NCBI RefSeq assembly: GCF_013044505.1
Contig: NZ_JABERD010000017.1
Span: 1-64,000, forward strand
From: Streptomyces sp. S3(2020)
GTDB lineage: Bacteria > Actinomycetota > Actinomycetes > Streptomycetales > Streptomycetaceae
Reading direction: 5' to 3'
DNA length: 64,000 bases
In this document: positions 8,510 through 16,024 of the stretch, one piece after another
Layout of the letters: every line of letters starts with the position of its first letter
How positions within the stretch are numbered: position 1 is the stretch's first letter
Notes under the pieces: model-generated
The model's database searches: none
What the model saw: the letters and a program-made list of their open reading frames with translations, nothing else
What the model was told of the DNA's origin: nothing
Position numbers and translations under genes: made by a program

Positions 8510-8570
8510 CAACAGGGCCTCCTGGTACTCGGTTGGGATCGCACCCCCGAACTACCAAGAGGCCCTGCTG
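8510..8570. repeat. Imperfect 18-bp inverted repeat beside the IS
   Basis: Arms at 8510-8527 and 8553-8570 match at 16 of 18 positions (left arm CAACAGGGCCTCCTGGTA) around a 25-bp loop. It lies upstream of the transposase start and may be part of the insertion sequence end or a separate small element. Function unknown. Confidence 0.7.
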
Positions 8571-8924
8571 CCATGCGTCGGCCCGCCCCCGATCACCCGA
8601 TCAGGAATCCTGTTCGACCTGACCATCCCCGTGATCGATAAGCGGATAACGTCTGAGGAATCAGCCACACCCGTGAGACGGAGCGGCTGGACATAACGTG
8701 AGACACAACACGGACCTGCTGGCCACAGCATCGCGGTAGGCCACCGCATCTGAGTCCCTACAACAGCTGTGGGATCTCAAATTCGGCTGCACAGTCTCAA
8801 TACCCCGCTCCATATCGGCTGCACTTATGAAGCAGTCGTGAGATTTCTCAGGTCCGCGACCCGCTCATTGGGCGTCGTCTCGTTCGCCGTTCTGAGGGCT
8901 CCCAAGCCTCGTAAGCTCGGCGAC
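8571..8924. other. Intergenic stretch, no gene seen
   Basis: About 350 bases between the inverted repeat and the next gene. Reading frames here are short and biased like shadows. It presumably holds the promoter of the gene at 8925. No repeat or clear promoter pair was recognised. Confidence 0.35.
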
Positions 8925-9434
8925 GTGACTCCCGAGATCGATCCCCACGATCCCCGCTGGACGCTGGTTCCCGCGACCCTCACGATCACCGTGCCCTACC
9001 CCACCGACCTGGCGGAGCTCGGGCACCGGCTCGTCAACGCGGTGTGCGCGGCGTCGACGACTGAGGACGAGCTCGGTCCGGCCCGGCCATTGACGCTTTC
9101 CTTGTGGCAGTTGGAGCTCCAGCCCGCCATCGTGGCCCAGGTCATGGCGCGGGCCGAGCGCGCCCGCCGAATTGACGTCATGGACGGCCAAGAGATCGTC
9201 CGCTACGGCATGGCCCTGTGCGCGCTGAGGGTCGACGAGCCTGAGGGCTGGGCCGGCTTGGACACGCTGGCGCGCGTCAAGCGCGCCGTGGACATCGCTC
9301 TCGGGCAACCCGGCGACCCACTGCTCCAGGCTGTGGTCATGCCGATCTCCGAGCGGGAGTTGCGGGAGACTCTGACCGAGGAGATCGCCCTCTTCGAACC
9401 AGCCCCGCAAGCGGACTCTGTCGACTCCCGCTGA
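8925..9434 (+). CDS. Hypothetical protein
   Basis: 169 residues from GTG 8925. The frame is open further upstream, but that extension is of poor composition. The protein is soluble and acidic, without signal peptide or membrane helix. It opens with alternating strand-like sequence (WTLVPATLTITVPYPTD), then a helix (LAELGHRLVNAVCAAS), and ends with a helix-rich segment around LARVKRAVDIALGQPGDPLLQAVVMP. I do not recognise a family. It stands alone between IS debris and the nucleotidyltransferase-like gene. Confidence 0.55.
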   Translation: MTPEIDPHDPRWTLVPATLTITVPYPTDLAELGHRLVNAVCAASTTEDELGPARPLTLSLWQLELQPAIVAQVMARAERARRIDVMDGQEIVRYGMALCALRVDEPEGWAGLDTLARVKRAVDIALGQPGDPLLQAVVMPISERELRETLTEEIALFEPAPQADSVDSR

Positions 9435-9708
9435 CCCGCGGTGATTCGGTGGCCAAATCTCATTATCGGTGGCCAATCAGTCACCAACCTGAGGCGGGCG
9501 AGTCAGCCTGTTCACTCTTTCGAGTGCGTCAGATGTGATGCAGCCCTCCCCATAAACAGTCTCCTAGCAGCGCGTCCGGTCAGCCACCGGCAGCCATGGA
9601 GAGCAACGATGACCAGCCCAGACGTCACGCTCAGCCTCTGAAGCCGCAATGGTGCAGCGCACGAAGATCGAGCATGGACGGTTTCAGCCGATCCCACGCC
9701 CCCTGCCC
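9435..9708. other. Intergenic stretch with a GGTGGCCAA direct repeat
   Basis: No gene is convincing here. The sequence TCGGTGGCCAA occurs twice within 35 bases just behind the gene ending at 9434. Repeated short motifs of this kind are seen at the ends of IS21-type elements, so it could be an insertion footprint. Confidence 0.4.
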
Positions 9709-9777
9709 CGTGATCGCACTGCACGTGCGATCACGAAACGTGCGCGCACGGGAAGACCAGCCCCTAGACTGCGCGCT
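9709..9777 (+). promoter_or_regulatory. Palindromic operator and leaderless-type promoter
   Basis: Two perfect palindromes lie just upstream of the ATG at 9778. One has 11-bp arms (CGTGATCGCAC, 9709-9719, and its complement at 9725-9735, spacer 5). The other is the 12-bp CGTGCGCGCACG (9739-9750). A TAGACT -10 box at 9765-9770 is only 7 bases from the ATG, so the transcript is probably leaderless. The palindromes occupy the -35 region and are good candidates for repressor binding. Confidence 0.65.
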
Positions 9778-10431
9778 ATGTCCGATGCCGCAGACGCCAC
9801 GCCTCACGTCCGTGGGTCGTACGCGCGCGCGACATCTATCAAGCCTCTCGCTGATGTCGATCTGCTAGTTCAGTTGGGGCCCGTCCCGGGGGCGAGCCCT
9901 CGCGCCACGTTGAAGAACTTGCAGCTCGCCGCAATTCAGCTGCATGGCAAGCTCATCCGCCACGGGATCGTGGAGTTCCCAGCTGGGTCAGGAAAGTCCC
10001 CTTCGCTGGGCGGGCTGCTGCGCAGCGCCTTGGTCCTCAGAGACGCGAAGGCGATTCTTGAGGAGGCGCAGGATCAGCGGGCAACTGCTGATCTCGCCCG
10101 GCGTCTTCTCTCTTCCACCGAAAAGGACACCCGGCTTCCGTCGATCACTACGCCAGTGAGTCGTTCGACGACGATCTGGGGGGCCGGCCCCGTGCCAGCT
10201 CCCGACGAGTTGGCGGCGGCCAGCGAGGTCGTCTCTCTGTTTTGGCTCGTCGCAGTAAACCTGCTCTCCGAGCATCTTGCTTCAGGCCGCTATGAGTTGG
10301 GTTCTCACGCACCACCACACGAGTCCTCACCATGCGGGGTAATCGGCCTCTCTGCGCCTCGGGTCCCGCGGGCACCGGGAGGACCGGCTGATCTGCCGGT
10401 TCTTTCCCACATGTGCGTGCTTGCCGCCTGA
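9778..10431 (+). CDS. Nucleotidyltransferase-like protein, atypical or partial
   Basis: 217 residues from ATG 9778. The N-terminus carries the polymerase-beta-type nucleotidyltransferase signature: RGSYARATSIKPLADVDLL gives the G-S helix start and the D-x-D metal pair, as in CD-NTases and other minimal nucleotidyltransferases. However the motif lies at residue 12, so the usual N-terminal helix is missing. I cannot find the third acidic residue in its usual place, and the C-terminus after residue 175 is low complexity. It could be a shortened or decayed enzyme. The strong upstream palindromes and the small membrane protein behind it recall defence pairs, but that is inference. Confidence 0.45.
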   Translation: MSDAADATPHVRGSYARATSIKPLADVDLLVQLGPVPGASPRATLKNLQLAAIQLHGKLIRHGIVEFPAGSGKSPSLGGLLRSALVLRDAKAILEEAQDQRATADLARRLLSSTEKDTRLPSITTPVSRSTTIWGAGPVPAPDELAAASEVVSLFWLVAVNLLSEHLASGRYELGSHAPPHESSPCGVIGLSAPRVPRAPGGPADLPVLSHMCVLAA

Positions 10432-10480
10432 GCTGTTCAGCTTCGGGCGGCTGACGCCCGTAGTTTCGAGAGGTACACCA

Positions 10481-10672
10481 GTGGACGGCCTCACCTTGTT
10501 GGTGTTGGCGGTGGTTGGGCTCATCAGTCTTGTGCTCGTGATGGGCGAAAAACTGGCCAGCGACGTCGAGCGGTTCTTCACAACGTGGATCGGCGTCTTC
10601 CAGCGACTTCGTGACCTTCTTCGGAGGCGGCCCCCTCCGAGTGGCCACGACAGCGAGGACGGTGATCGCTGA
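10481..10672 (+). CDS. Small single-pass membrane protein
   Basis: 63 residues from GTG 10481 with GAGAGG 7-12 bases upstream. One hydrophobic helix (LTLLVLAVVGLISLVLVMG) is followed by an amphipathic segment with aromatic residues (FFTTWIGVFQRL) and a basic RRRP tail expected on the cytoplasmic side. The gene sits 50 bases behind the nucleotidyltransferase-like gene and ahead of a terminator hairpin, so the two may be one unit. No family is recognised. Confidence 0.5.
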   Translation: MDGLTLLVLAVVGLISLVLVMGEKLASDVERFFTTWIGVFQRLRDLLRRRPPPSGHDSEDGDR

Positions 10673-10747
10673 GCGACACGCAGGGGACCACCATTCGGTC
10701 TGTAGCAAGCAGACCGTCCAGCCCACACCGATAAACTCCTACATTCC

Positions 10748-10780
10748 TCCCTTCCGACGGCAACACGCCGTCGGAAGGGA
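10748..10780 (+). terminator. Strong hairpin terminator
   Basis: A perfect 14-bp stem (TCCCTTCCGACGGC, 10748-10761; complement at 10767-10780) with a 5-base loop lies 76 bases behind the small membrane gene. There is no clear U-tract, as is common for Streptomyces terminators. Confidence 0.7.
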
Positions 10781-11110
10781 TCCCCCGATCCACGGCGTTG
10801 CACTACAGACGGTGATGAGCCGTGTGGCCGCGTCGGCGATGGAGAGGATTCCGACACGACCATGAGACTGACCGCCTCAGACATGGCTTGAGACACCCGA
10901 CGAGCCCGAGGTCACAGCAGCGTCGTATGACACGAACCGCGAGAACCTACAGACGCGGGCCGCGTCCACATCCCCTGCTCCGTCGACCAGGTTGCCCCAC
11001 TCAGGCCGTTGCCCGAACTCCTGGCAAGTTTGGGCAAGTTCCTAGTTCGAGGGCTCGGTCGCGGGCAAACTCTGGCACAGAGATCGTTACCGGCTTACGA
11101 GGAGGACATC
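10781..11110. other. Intergenic region with the regulator-operon promoter
   Basis: No gene is convincing in these 330 bases. The second half holds repeated GGCAAGTT-type motifs at 11023-11079, listed separately. The ribosome site GAGGAGG (about 11099-11105) precedes the next gene. Confidence 0.5.
11023..11079 (+). promoter_or_regulatory. GGCAAGTT repeats upstream of the HTH operon
   Basis: GGCAAGTT occurs at 11023-11030 and again at 11033-11040, exactly 10 bp (one helical turn) apart. At 11064-11079 the sequence GGCAAACTCTGGCACA matches 13 of 16 positions of GGCAAGTTCCGGCACA at 12718-12733, in front of the next operon. The position 30-90 bp before the ATG at 11111 is right for a regulator site, possibly for autoregulation by the HTH-DUF5753 protein. 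Confidence 0.55.
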
Positions 11111-11341
11111 ATGGCTCTGCGCAAGCTCGGCAAGGACCCGGAGAGTCCCAGTGGCGGCTCGCCCACCGTCTACCTGGACGAGGAGAAGGACAGCTACCTC
11201 GTGCAGGGGTGGAAGGTGGAGGACGCAGAGCGCCTCAGGCAGATGGACATTCCCGGGCACGAGTCGGTGGTGGAGATCCCGCGCCGCATGGTGCAGTTCT
11301 TCCTGGAGGTGAAGAAGGATGACGAGGACCCCGACGTTTGA
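11111..11341 (+). CDS. Small conserved hypothetical protein
   Basis: 76 residues with a strong ribosome site (GAGGAGG) 6 bases upstream of the ATG. The sequence (SPTVYLDEEKDSYLVQGWKVEDAERLRQM, IPGHESVVEIPRRMVQFF) is of a type commonly found in front of DUF6879 genes in Streptomyces and is probably a small beta-rich soluble protein. It overlaps the next gene by 23 bases. In comparable loci such small proteins pair with HTH-DUF5753 regulators. The molecular role is unknown. Confidence 0.7.
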   Translation: MALRKLGKDPESPSGGSPTVYLDEEKDSYLVQGWKVEDAERLRQMDIPGHESVVEIPRRMVQFFLEVKKDDEDPDV

Positions 11342-11831
11342 GGAGTTGTTCCGCGGCTGCCAGAGGACGGCTGTCCATCTGGAGACGCGCGACGCCTACA
11401 TGAAGTCGGACCCGGCCTTCGTCGACTGGAAGGCGGGTCGGAGCTTCGATCCGGCCGAGCGCTGGGCCGACTGGCACGACATTGTCACGGAGGCGACTTC
11501 GCGCGGCGTCGAGGTGTGCAGGGCCCGGATCGTTTCGACGCCGGTCAGCGAGTACATCCGCTTCGAGTACGACGTGACCGACGGGCTGAACATCGCGGCC
11601 GGCGAAAGCGTGCGGTGGCTTTCGCGCCGCGACGCGACGGATTTGGCGCTTCCGGGCAACGACTTCTGGCTCTTCGACTCCAGCCTCGTTCTCGTCAATC
11701 ACTTCGACGGCGAGGGCGAGAACATGGAGGTCGAGCTGACGGAAGACGCCGAGGTGGCGAAGCTCTGCGATGCGGCCTTCGAGGCCGTATGGAAGCGGGC
11801 CACGCCACACGCGCAATTCGAGCTGGCCTGA
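11319..11831 (+). CDS. DUF6879 family protein
   Basis: 170 residues. The opening FEELFRGCQRTAVHLETRDAY, the central WHDIVTEATSRGVEVCRARIVSTPVSEYIRFEYDVT and the FWLFDSSLVLVNHFDGEG segment are the DUF6879 pattern of Streptomyces proteins that accompany HTH-DUF5753 regulators. No enzyme motif is visible. It starts inside the preceding gene, and the regulator begins 34 bases behind it, so the three are one operon. The companion regulator suggests a signalling or anti-factor function, but this is not known. Confidence 0.75.
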   Translation: MTRTPTFEELFRGCQRTAVHLETRDAYMKSDPAFVDWKAGRSFDPAERWADWHDIVTEATSRGVEVCRARIVSTPVSEYIRFEYDVTDGLNIAAGESVRWLSRRDATDLALPGNDFWLFDSSLVLVNHFDGEGENMEVELTEDAEVAKLCDAAFEAVWKRATPHAQFELA

Positions 11832-11865
11832 CGATCAGAACCGCATCCGCGACCCCCGCATCGAC

Positions 11866-12711
11866 ATGACTTCACCCTCTTCAAGCGTCCAGGAAGCGCG
11901 CAAGGCGCTCGGACAACGCCTCGCCGGGATCCGGAAAGCGGCCGGACTCACCAAGCGATCATTGGCCCAGAGCCTGGGCTGGCACGAGTCGAAGGCTTCG
12001 CGCTTCGAGAGCGGCGCCCGCGCGCCCTCGGAGCGCGATCTTCACGATTGGTGCTCCGCGTGCGGCGCGGAAGGCGAGGCGGAGGATCTCATCTCGACTG
12101 CCCGCGGAATTGAGGGCATGTATGTCGAGTGGCGCAAGATGGAGCGCCACGGACTCAAGTGGGCGCAGGAGTCCGTCGTTCCCCTGTGGGAGCGCACTGA
12201 GCGCTTTCGTATTTACTCACCCTGGCTCATCCCCGGCCCCGTGCAGACGGCCTCATATATCACCGCGCTTCTGACCTCGATTCGTGACCGTCGGGGGCTC
12301 ATCGACGATGTGCCGGCGGCCGTCAAGGTGCGCGTGGAAAAGCAGCAGGTCGTCTACGGGAACCACACGTTCGCCATCCTCCTGGAGGAGAGCGTGCTGC
12401 GGTACCGCATCGGCGGAACCGACGTGATGGCCGGCCAACTCGGCTATCTCCTCAGCGTCATGGCACTGCCGTCGGTGAGCATCGGCATCATCCCCCAAGA
12501 CGCCGACCGTTCGGGCCTCTGGCCCGTCGAGGGATTCTTCCTGTACGACGACGACCTGGTGAACATCGAATTGATCTCGGCGCATCTCTCCGTCGTCCAG
12601 AAACACGAACTTGCCATGTATGCCAAGACGTTCAGCGAGCTGGCCGAACTTGCCGTCTACGGCCCCGCAGCACGCGAACTCATCACTGCCGCCATCGAAT
12701 ATCTAGGGTGA
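11866..12711 (+). CDS. HTH (XRE) regulator with DUF5753
   Basis: 281 residues from ATG 11866. A longer frame overlapping the previous gene is unlikely. Residues 12-70 are an XRE helix-turn-helix (LAGIRKAAGLTKRSLAQSLGWHESKASRFESGARAP). The rest is DUF5753 (YSPWLIPGPVQTASYITALL, FAILLEESVLRYRIGG, LSVMALPSVSIGIIP, VEGFFLYDDDLVNIE). These regulators are abundant in Streptomyces and several affect development or antibiotic production. The GGCAAGTT motifs upstream of this operon and of the following eight-gene operon make it the likely controller of both. Confidence 0.85.
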   Translation: MTSPSSSVQEARKALGQRLAGIRKAAGLTKRSLAQSLGWHESKASRFESGARAPSERDLHDWCSACGAEGEAEDLISTARGIEGMYVEWRKMERHGLKWAQESVVPLWERTERFRIYSPWLIPGPVQTASYITALLTSIRDRRGLIDDVPAAVKVRVEKQQVVYGNHTFAILLEESVLRYRIGGTDVMAGQLGYLLSVMALPSVSIGIIPQDADRSGLWPVEGFFLYDDDLVNIELISAHLSVVQKHELAMYAKTFSELAELAVYGPAARELITAAIEYLG

Positions 12712-12717
12712 ATGACC

Positions 12718-12733
12718 GGCAAGTTCCGGCACA
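12718..12733 (+). promoter_or_regulatory. GGCAAGTTCCGGCACA motif before the eight-gene operon
   Basis: The 16-bp sequence lies 73 bases upstream of ATG 12807 and matches 13 of 16 bases of a motif at 11064-11079 plus the GGCAAGTT pair at 11023-11040. A shared binding site for the HTH-DUF5753 regulator is the simplest reading. Confidence 0.5.
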
Positions 12734-12806
12734 CTCGTGGACCCCTATCTCCCTCCCTTCCTAGCTTTATTGGCACGGCTGACAGCGTGCTCCGGAAGGG
12801 CCAGTG

Positions 12807-13196
12807 ATGACTGTGGCAAGTACGGGCAAGACGATCGAAACAGCGGCCGAGGACACGGAGAGCGACCACACGCCCATCGACGTAGAGGCCATCTCCTCCC
12901 GAACGAACATCGTCCTCGGCCTGCGCATGGACACCACGACTCGCGCGGCGATGGACAGGCACTTGTCGGCGGTCGCTGGTGACCTGAACCGGTTGCTCAG
13001 AGAAGACCTGGGCGCGGCCAGTGACAACGAGGTGCGGCAACTGGTCCGCGAGGGAACCCGGTTGATCGACCTCACGAACCGACCGGACGCCGAGACGCCC
13101 ACCTTCGGGATTTACCTCTATCTCCGCGACGTCGCCTTGCTCACGCGGCGCCTGTTGTGGATCTACGCCGAGCGGAACGGGCTGGGTGCCCCGTGA
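12807..13196 (+). CDS. Hypothetical protein, first gene of the peptidoglycan-like operon
   Basis: 129 residues from ATG 12807 (a GTG one codon earlier is possible; GGAAGGG lies upstream). The N-terminal 35 residues are polar. The rest is helical, with MDTTTRAAMDRHLSAVAGDLNRLL and a conserved-looking end TFGIYLYLRDVALLTRRLLWIYAERNG. No membrane segment or known motif. Its stop overlaps the GTG of the NUDIX gene (GTGA, 13193-13196). I do not recognise the family. Its place as first gene suggests a dedicated part of the operon's function. Confidence 0.65.
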   Translation: MTVASTGKTIETAAEDTESDHTPIDVEAISSRTNIVLGLRMDTTTRAAMDRHLSAVAGDLNRLLREDLGAASDNEVRQLVREGTRLIDLTNRPDAETPTFGIYLYLRDVALLTRRLLWIYAERNGLGAP

Positions 13197-13735
13197 GCGT
13201 CAGGGACGACCAGATCGTCCGGGAGCTCTCCCACTACGTCCACGAGCACCCGGCCGACAGGATGGCGCTGCTGCCGGTCTACGACGCGGCCCGCGACCAC
13301 GCACAGCGCCGCACCTGCATCCACGACGAGCGCTGCCCCCTCGTGGTGACGGGAGCCGTCGTCGTCGACGAGCGCAACCGCGTGCTGTGCCTGCGGCACG
13401 AGGGAGGCTATGCCCTCGCGGAGGCGGAGCCGGAGGACGCGGACGACTCCCTCAGCGAGGCGGCCCTGCGCCCGCTGGTCGAGGAGGTCGGCATCCGGGA
13501 CGTATGGACGCAGCCCGGCTCCGAGGCACCCTTCTTGGTCGACGTGACCAAGCCAGGGCAGCACTCGTACGGGCCCCGCCTCCGGGTCGGCATCCGCTAC
13601 CTCTTCCGGGCTCACTCGGGCGCCGTATTCCCGTCGATGATCGAGACCGGTGCGGCGGCCTGGGTGCCCCTCCCCGACATAGGTATCCCGTCAGTCCGCA
13701 GCCGCGTTGAGGACCACCTGATCGGAACCCCATGA
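13193..13735 (+). CDS. NUDIX hydrolase family protein with degenerate box
   Basis: 180 residues. The C-terminal 130 are a NUDIX fold: VVTGAVVVDERNRVLCLRHEGG as first strands, then the box region around AALRPLVEEVGI. The classic REUXEEXGU core reads R-P-L-V-E-E-V-G-I, so the two metal-binding Glu residues remain but the first Glu is Pro. Such proteins hydrolyse nucleoside-diphosphate-linked substrates. A UDP-sugar or UDP-MurNAc-peptide would suit the neighbours, but this is inference. The N-terminal 45 residues form a helical region (RELSHYVHEHPADRMALLPVYDAARDH). It is coupled at both ends by four-base overlaps. Confidence 0.75.
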   Translation: MSVRDDQIVRELSHYVHEHPADRMALLPVYDAARDHAQRRTCIHDERCPLVVTGAVVVDERNRVLCLRHEGGYALAEAEPEDADDSLSEAALRPLVEEVGIRDVWTQPGSEAPFLVDVTKPGQHSYGPRLRVGIRYLFRAHSGAVFPSMIETGAAAWVPLPDIGIPSVRSRVEDHLIGTP

Positions 13736-13818
13736 GCCCCCGCAACCAACAACTCGCCTACGTCGTAAGCCTCGTCGCACTCGGCGGATCCCTCCTGCTC
13801 GGCATCTGGAGAGGCTGA
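13732..13818 (+). CDS. 28-residue membrane microprotein, translationally coupled on both sides
   Basis: ATG 13732 overlaps the NUDIX stop (ATGA) and its own TGA (13816-13818) overlaps the next ATG (13818), so it exactly fills the gap between two genes. The product has a short basic start (MSPRNQQ), one hydrophobic helix of about 18 residues (YVVSLVALGGSLLLGIW) and ends RG. It is too short for most gene callers. It could anchor the operon's products at the membrane, act as a small toxin or hydrophobic peptide, or be a coupling device only. Confidence 0.6.
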   Translation: MSPRNQQLAYVVSLVALGGSLLLGIWRG

Positions 13819-14063
13819 TGTACGAACACAGGACCAAGGAGCCACGGCCCCTGCCCCCTCCGCCGATCGGAACAGTGGGGCACACCCGGCCGCCTGGCGA
13901 TGTCCGCATCGGTGACTTCGTCTACCTCGACGGCGAGTACCAGCGCGTCCGGGACATGAGGTCCGCCGGCACCGCAGCCCAGCGCGTCCTGATATTCGCC
14001 GGACGGGAGCCCTGGGTCATGCGAGAGGCCAGGACCACGTACAGGCCCATCGACCGCCGCTGA
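13818..14063 (+). CDS. Small hypothetical protein
   Basis: 81 residues starting in the ATGA overlap with the microprotein. It opens with a Pro-rich segment (EPRPLPPPPIGTVGHTRPPGD). A small beta-rich core follows (DVRIGDFVYLDGEYQRVRDM, RVLIFAGREPWVMREA). The core resembles short SH3- or KOW-like barrels, but I cannot assign a family. It is followed by a 60-base gap with a GAGGAG ribosome site for the DapF-like gene. Confidence 0.6.
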   Translation: MYEHRTKEPRPLPPPPIGTVGHTRPPGDVRIGDFVYLDGEYQRVRDMRSAGTAAQRVLIFAGREPWVMREARTTYRPIDRR

Positions 14064-14123
14064 CCTCAGCCCTGTTCAGGCGCCGCACCCTCACTCTCAC
14101 CTCACCACACGAGGAGCTTCGCC

Positions 14124-14924
14124 ATGCGCTTCCGCAAGATCCACGGCGCGGGAAACGACTTCATCCTGCTAACCGGCCTCGGGCCGGACGACGACAAGGA
14201 GTGGTCCAAGGAGGCGGAACGCCTGTGCGCCCGCCGTACCGGCGTGGGTGCGGACGGCCTGGTCATCAGCAGACTGGTCAGCCACAGCCCCGCCGTCCTC
14301 GACATCACCTGCTTCAACGCCGACGGCTCAACGGCCACCATGTGCGGCAACGCTCTGCGGTGCTCCGCCTGGACCGCTCACCGGGATCACGGCTTTCGCG
14401 AGATGAACCTCCACATGGCCGGCGTGGAACACGAGGCGGTCGTCTCCGACGACTCCGTGTGGGTCACGGCCGAGGTCGGCGCGGTCCACCCTCGGCGCCT
14501 GCAGGCCGTCATCAACGGTAGACCGACCTGGTTCGACAGCGCCCACACCGGCACGGAACACGTCGTAGCCGTCGTCGACGACGTGGACGCCATCGACACC
14601 GTGACGGTCGGGCGCCTCGTGCGCCACCACGCCGACATTGCCCCGCTCGGGACGAACGTCAACTTCGTTCAATCCGCCGGCCACCAGGCACTGAGAATCC
14701 GCACCTACGAACGCGGCGTCGAGGCCGAAACCCTCTCGTGCGGAAGCGGGGCCGTGGCAGCCGTCGTCGTCGCCACCATGCGCGGGCTCGTCGCAGGACG
14801 CGCCGTCACCGTCCACAACCGCGCCGGCCAGCCGCTCACCGTCCGGCCACACGACACCCGGCCGACCCGAACTCACTGGGTCGGCGGCCCGGTCACCCAC
14901 ACCTTCGAAGGGGTACTCGCATGA
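14124..14924 (+). CDS. DapF-like diaminopimelate epimerase
   Basis: 266 residues. DapF inverts LL-diaminopimelate to the meso form with two Cys acting as acid and base. Both are present: C74 in TMCGNALRC and C206 in ETLSCGSGA, as are the start FRKIHGAGNDFILL and RIRTYERGVEAE. The first active-site loop has CGNA where the housekeeping enzyme usually has CGNG, so the substrate may differ. DapF relatives also racemise other amino acids (for example DcsC of D-cycloserine synthesis). GAGGAG precedes the ATG, and the stop overlaps the Ddl-like gene (ATGA). It is probably a second, specialised copy beside the housekeeping dapF elsewhere. Confidence 0.85.
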   Translation: MRFRKIHGAGNDFILLTGLGPDDDKEWSKEAERLCARRTGVGADGLVISRLVSHSPAVLDITCFNADGSTATMCGNALRCSAWTAHRDHGFREMNLHMAGVEHEAVVSDDSVWVTAEVGAVHPRRLQAVINGRPTWFDSAHTGTEHVVAVVDDVDAIDTVTVGRLVRHHADIAPLGTNVNFVQSAGHQALRIRTYERGVEAETLSCGSGAVAAVVVATMRGLVAGRAVTVHNRAGQPLTVRPHDTRPTRTHWVGGPVTHTFEGVLA

Positions 14925-16012
14925 CTCGCTTCCTCAACCCCAGCTCGGACGTCGCACTGCAGAAGGCCGCCGAGGAACTTCGCGAGTGGGGGCAGAGCCG
15001 CTACGGCCTCGGCGTCGCCCTCGTCTACGGGCCCGTGTCCGCCGAGGACAGGCTCTACCACTCGAAGTGCCCCGTCGAGCAGCGCTCGGTCACCGCCCTG
15101 GCTGGGGCACTGGAAGAGATCGGGGCCCGCTGGAGGGTGCTGAACCCCTGCGAGCCCGACTTCGTCGCGGAGCTGGTCGAGTACGACGTAGCCCTCTCCA
15201 ACCTGCACGGCCCCTACGGCGAGGACGGCCGGCTGCAGGGCCTGCTCGACTACCTGCGCGTGCCCTACTGCGGCAGCGGAGTCGGGGCATCCGCCGTGGC
15301 CGCCGACAAGATCCTCTGCAAGCGGGTGATGCTCACCCTCGGCGTCCCCACCCCCGGCTGGTACGTCTGGTCCAGCGGTGCAGTGACCTGGAGCGGACGC
15401 CCCGTGATGGTGAAGCCACCCTTCGGCGGGTCCAGTGTCGGCATGAGCCTCGTACGCGATCCGGCGGACCTGCCCGCCGCGCTCACGGGTGCCGGCGGCG
15501 GCGAGGGCTCGGAGGTGCTCGTCGAGGAGTACGTGATGGGCACACCGATGACGGTGGGACTCCTCGAACTACCGGGCGGCTCGGTCGTCGTCTTCCCGCC
15601 ACTGGCCACCGAAGCTGCCGAAGCCGACTTCTACGACGCCGACGCAAAGCTCGACGTGGCCTCCAGGAGCGCCGCCACCGTCCGCGCCGCCGAGCTGGAG
15701 CCCGAGGTGCTGGACAGGGTCACGGGGCATACCCGGACGCTGTGGGACGGACTCGGGCTGCGTGGTTCAGCACGCATCGACTTCATCCTCACCGAGGACG
15801 GCGATCCGTACGCGCTGGAGGTCAACAGCACACCGGGCATGTCCCGTGACAGCAACTTCGCGGTGGGGGCCGCGATGGTCGGACTCACGCACACGGACGT
15901 CGTGCTGGCGATGCTGCACGAGGCCGTGGCCCGCCCGCCCTACGATGTCCCTCTGCCCACTCCCGCGTTCGCCGGCACCACACGGGCTCGGGAGGCTGCC
16001 GTCTCGCCGTAG
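14921..16012 (+). CDS. D-alanine-D-alanine ligase-like ATP-grasp enzyme
   Basis: 363 residues from the ATG at 14921 (ATGA overlap with dapF). The ATP-grasp landmarks of the Ddl family are visible: VALSNLHGPYGEDGRLQGLLDYLRVPYCGSG (the Ddl HGxxGEDG block), VMVKPPFGGSSVGM, EVLVEEYVMGTPM and YALEVNSTPGMSRDSNF. The usual N of NT-PGMT is kept. The opening 70 residues (TRFLNPSSDVALQKAAEELREWG) and the C-terminal 30 are unlike housekeeping Ddl. The enzyme should join two small amino acids, or an amino acid to a hydroxy acid, at ATP cost. With MurF-like and DapF-like neighbours a stem-peptide analogue is the likely product. Confidence 0.85.
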   Translation: MTRFLNPSSDVALQKAAEELREWGQSRYGLGVALVYGPVSAEDRLYHSKCPVEQRSVTALAGALEEIGARWRVLNPCEPDFVAELVEYDVALSNLHGPYGEDGRLQGLLDYLRVPYCGSGVGASAVAADKILCKRVMLTLGVPTPGWYVWSSGAVTWSGRPVMVKPPFGGSSVGMSLVRDPADLPAALTGAGGGEGSEVLVEEYVMGTPMTVGLLELPGGSVVVFPPLATEAAEADFYDADAKLDVASRSAATVRAAELEPEVLDRVTGHTRTLWDGLGLRGSARIDFILTEDGDPYALEVNSTPGMSRDSNFAVGAAMVGLTHTDVVLAMLHEAVARPPYDVPLPTPAFAGTTRAREAAVSP

Positions 16013-16024
16013 GAGCCCGCCGCT

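Noticed and set aside
14124..16012. D-cycloserine biosynthesis locus
   Set aside because: A DapF-like and a Ddl-like gene recall the dcs cluster, but the arginase-, OASS- and homoserine-acetyltransferase-like genes of that cluster are missing.
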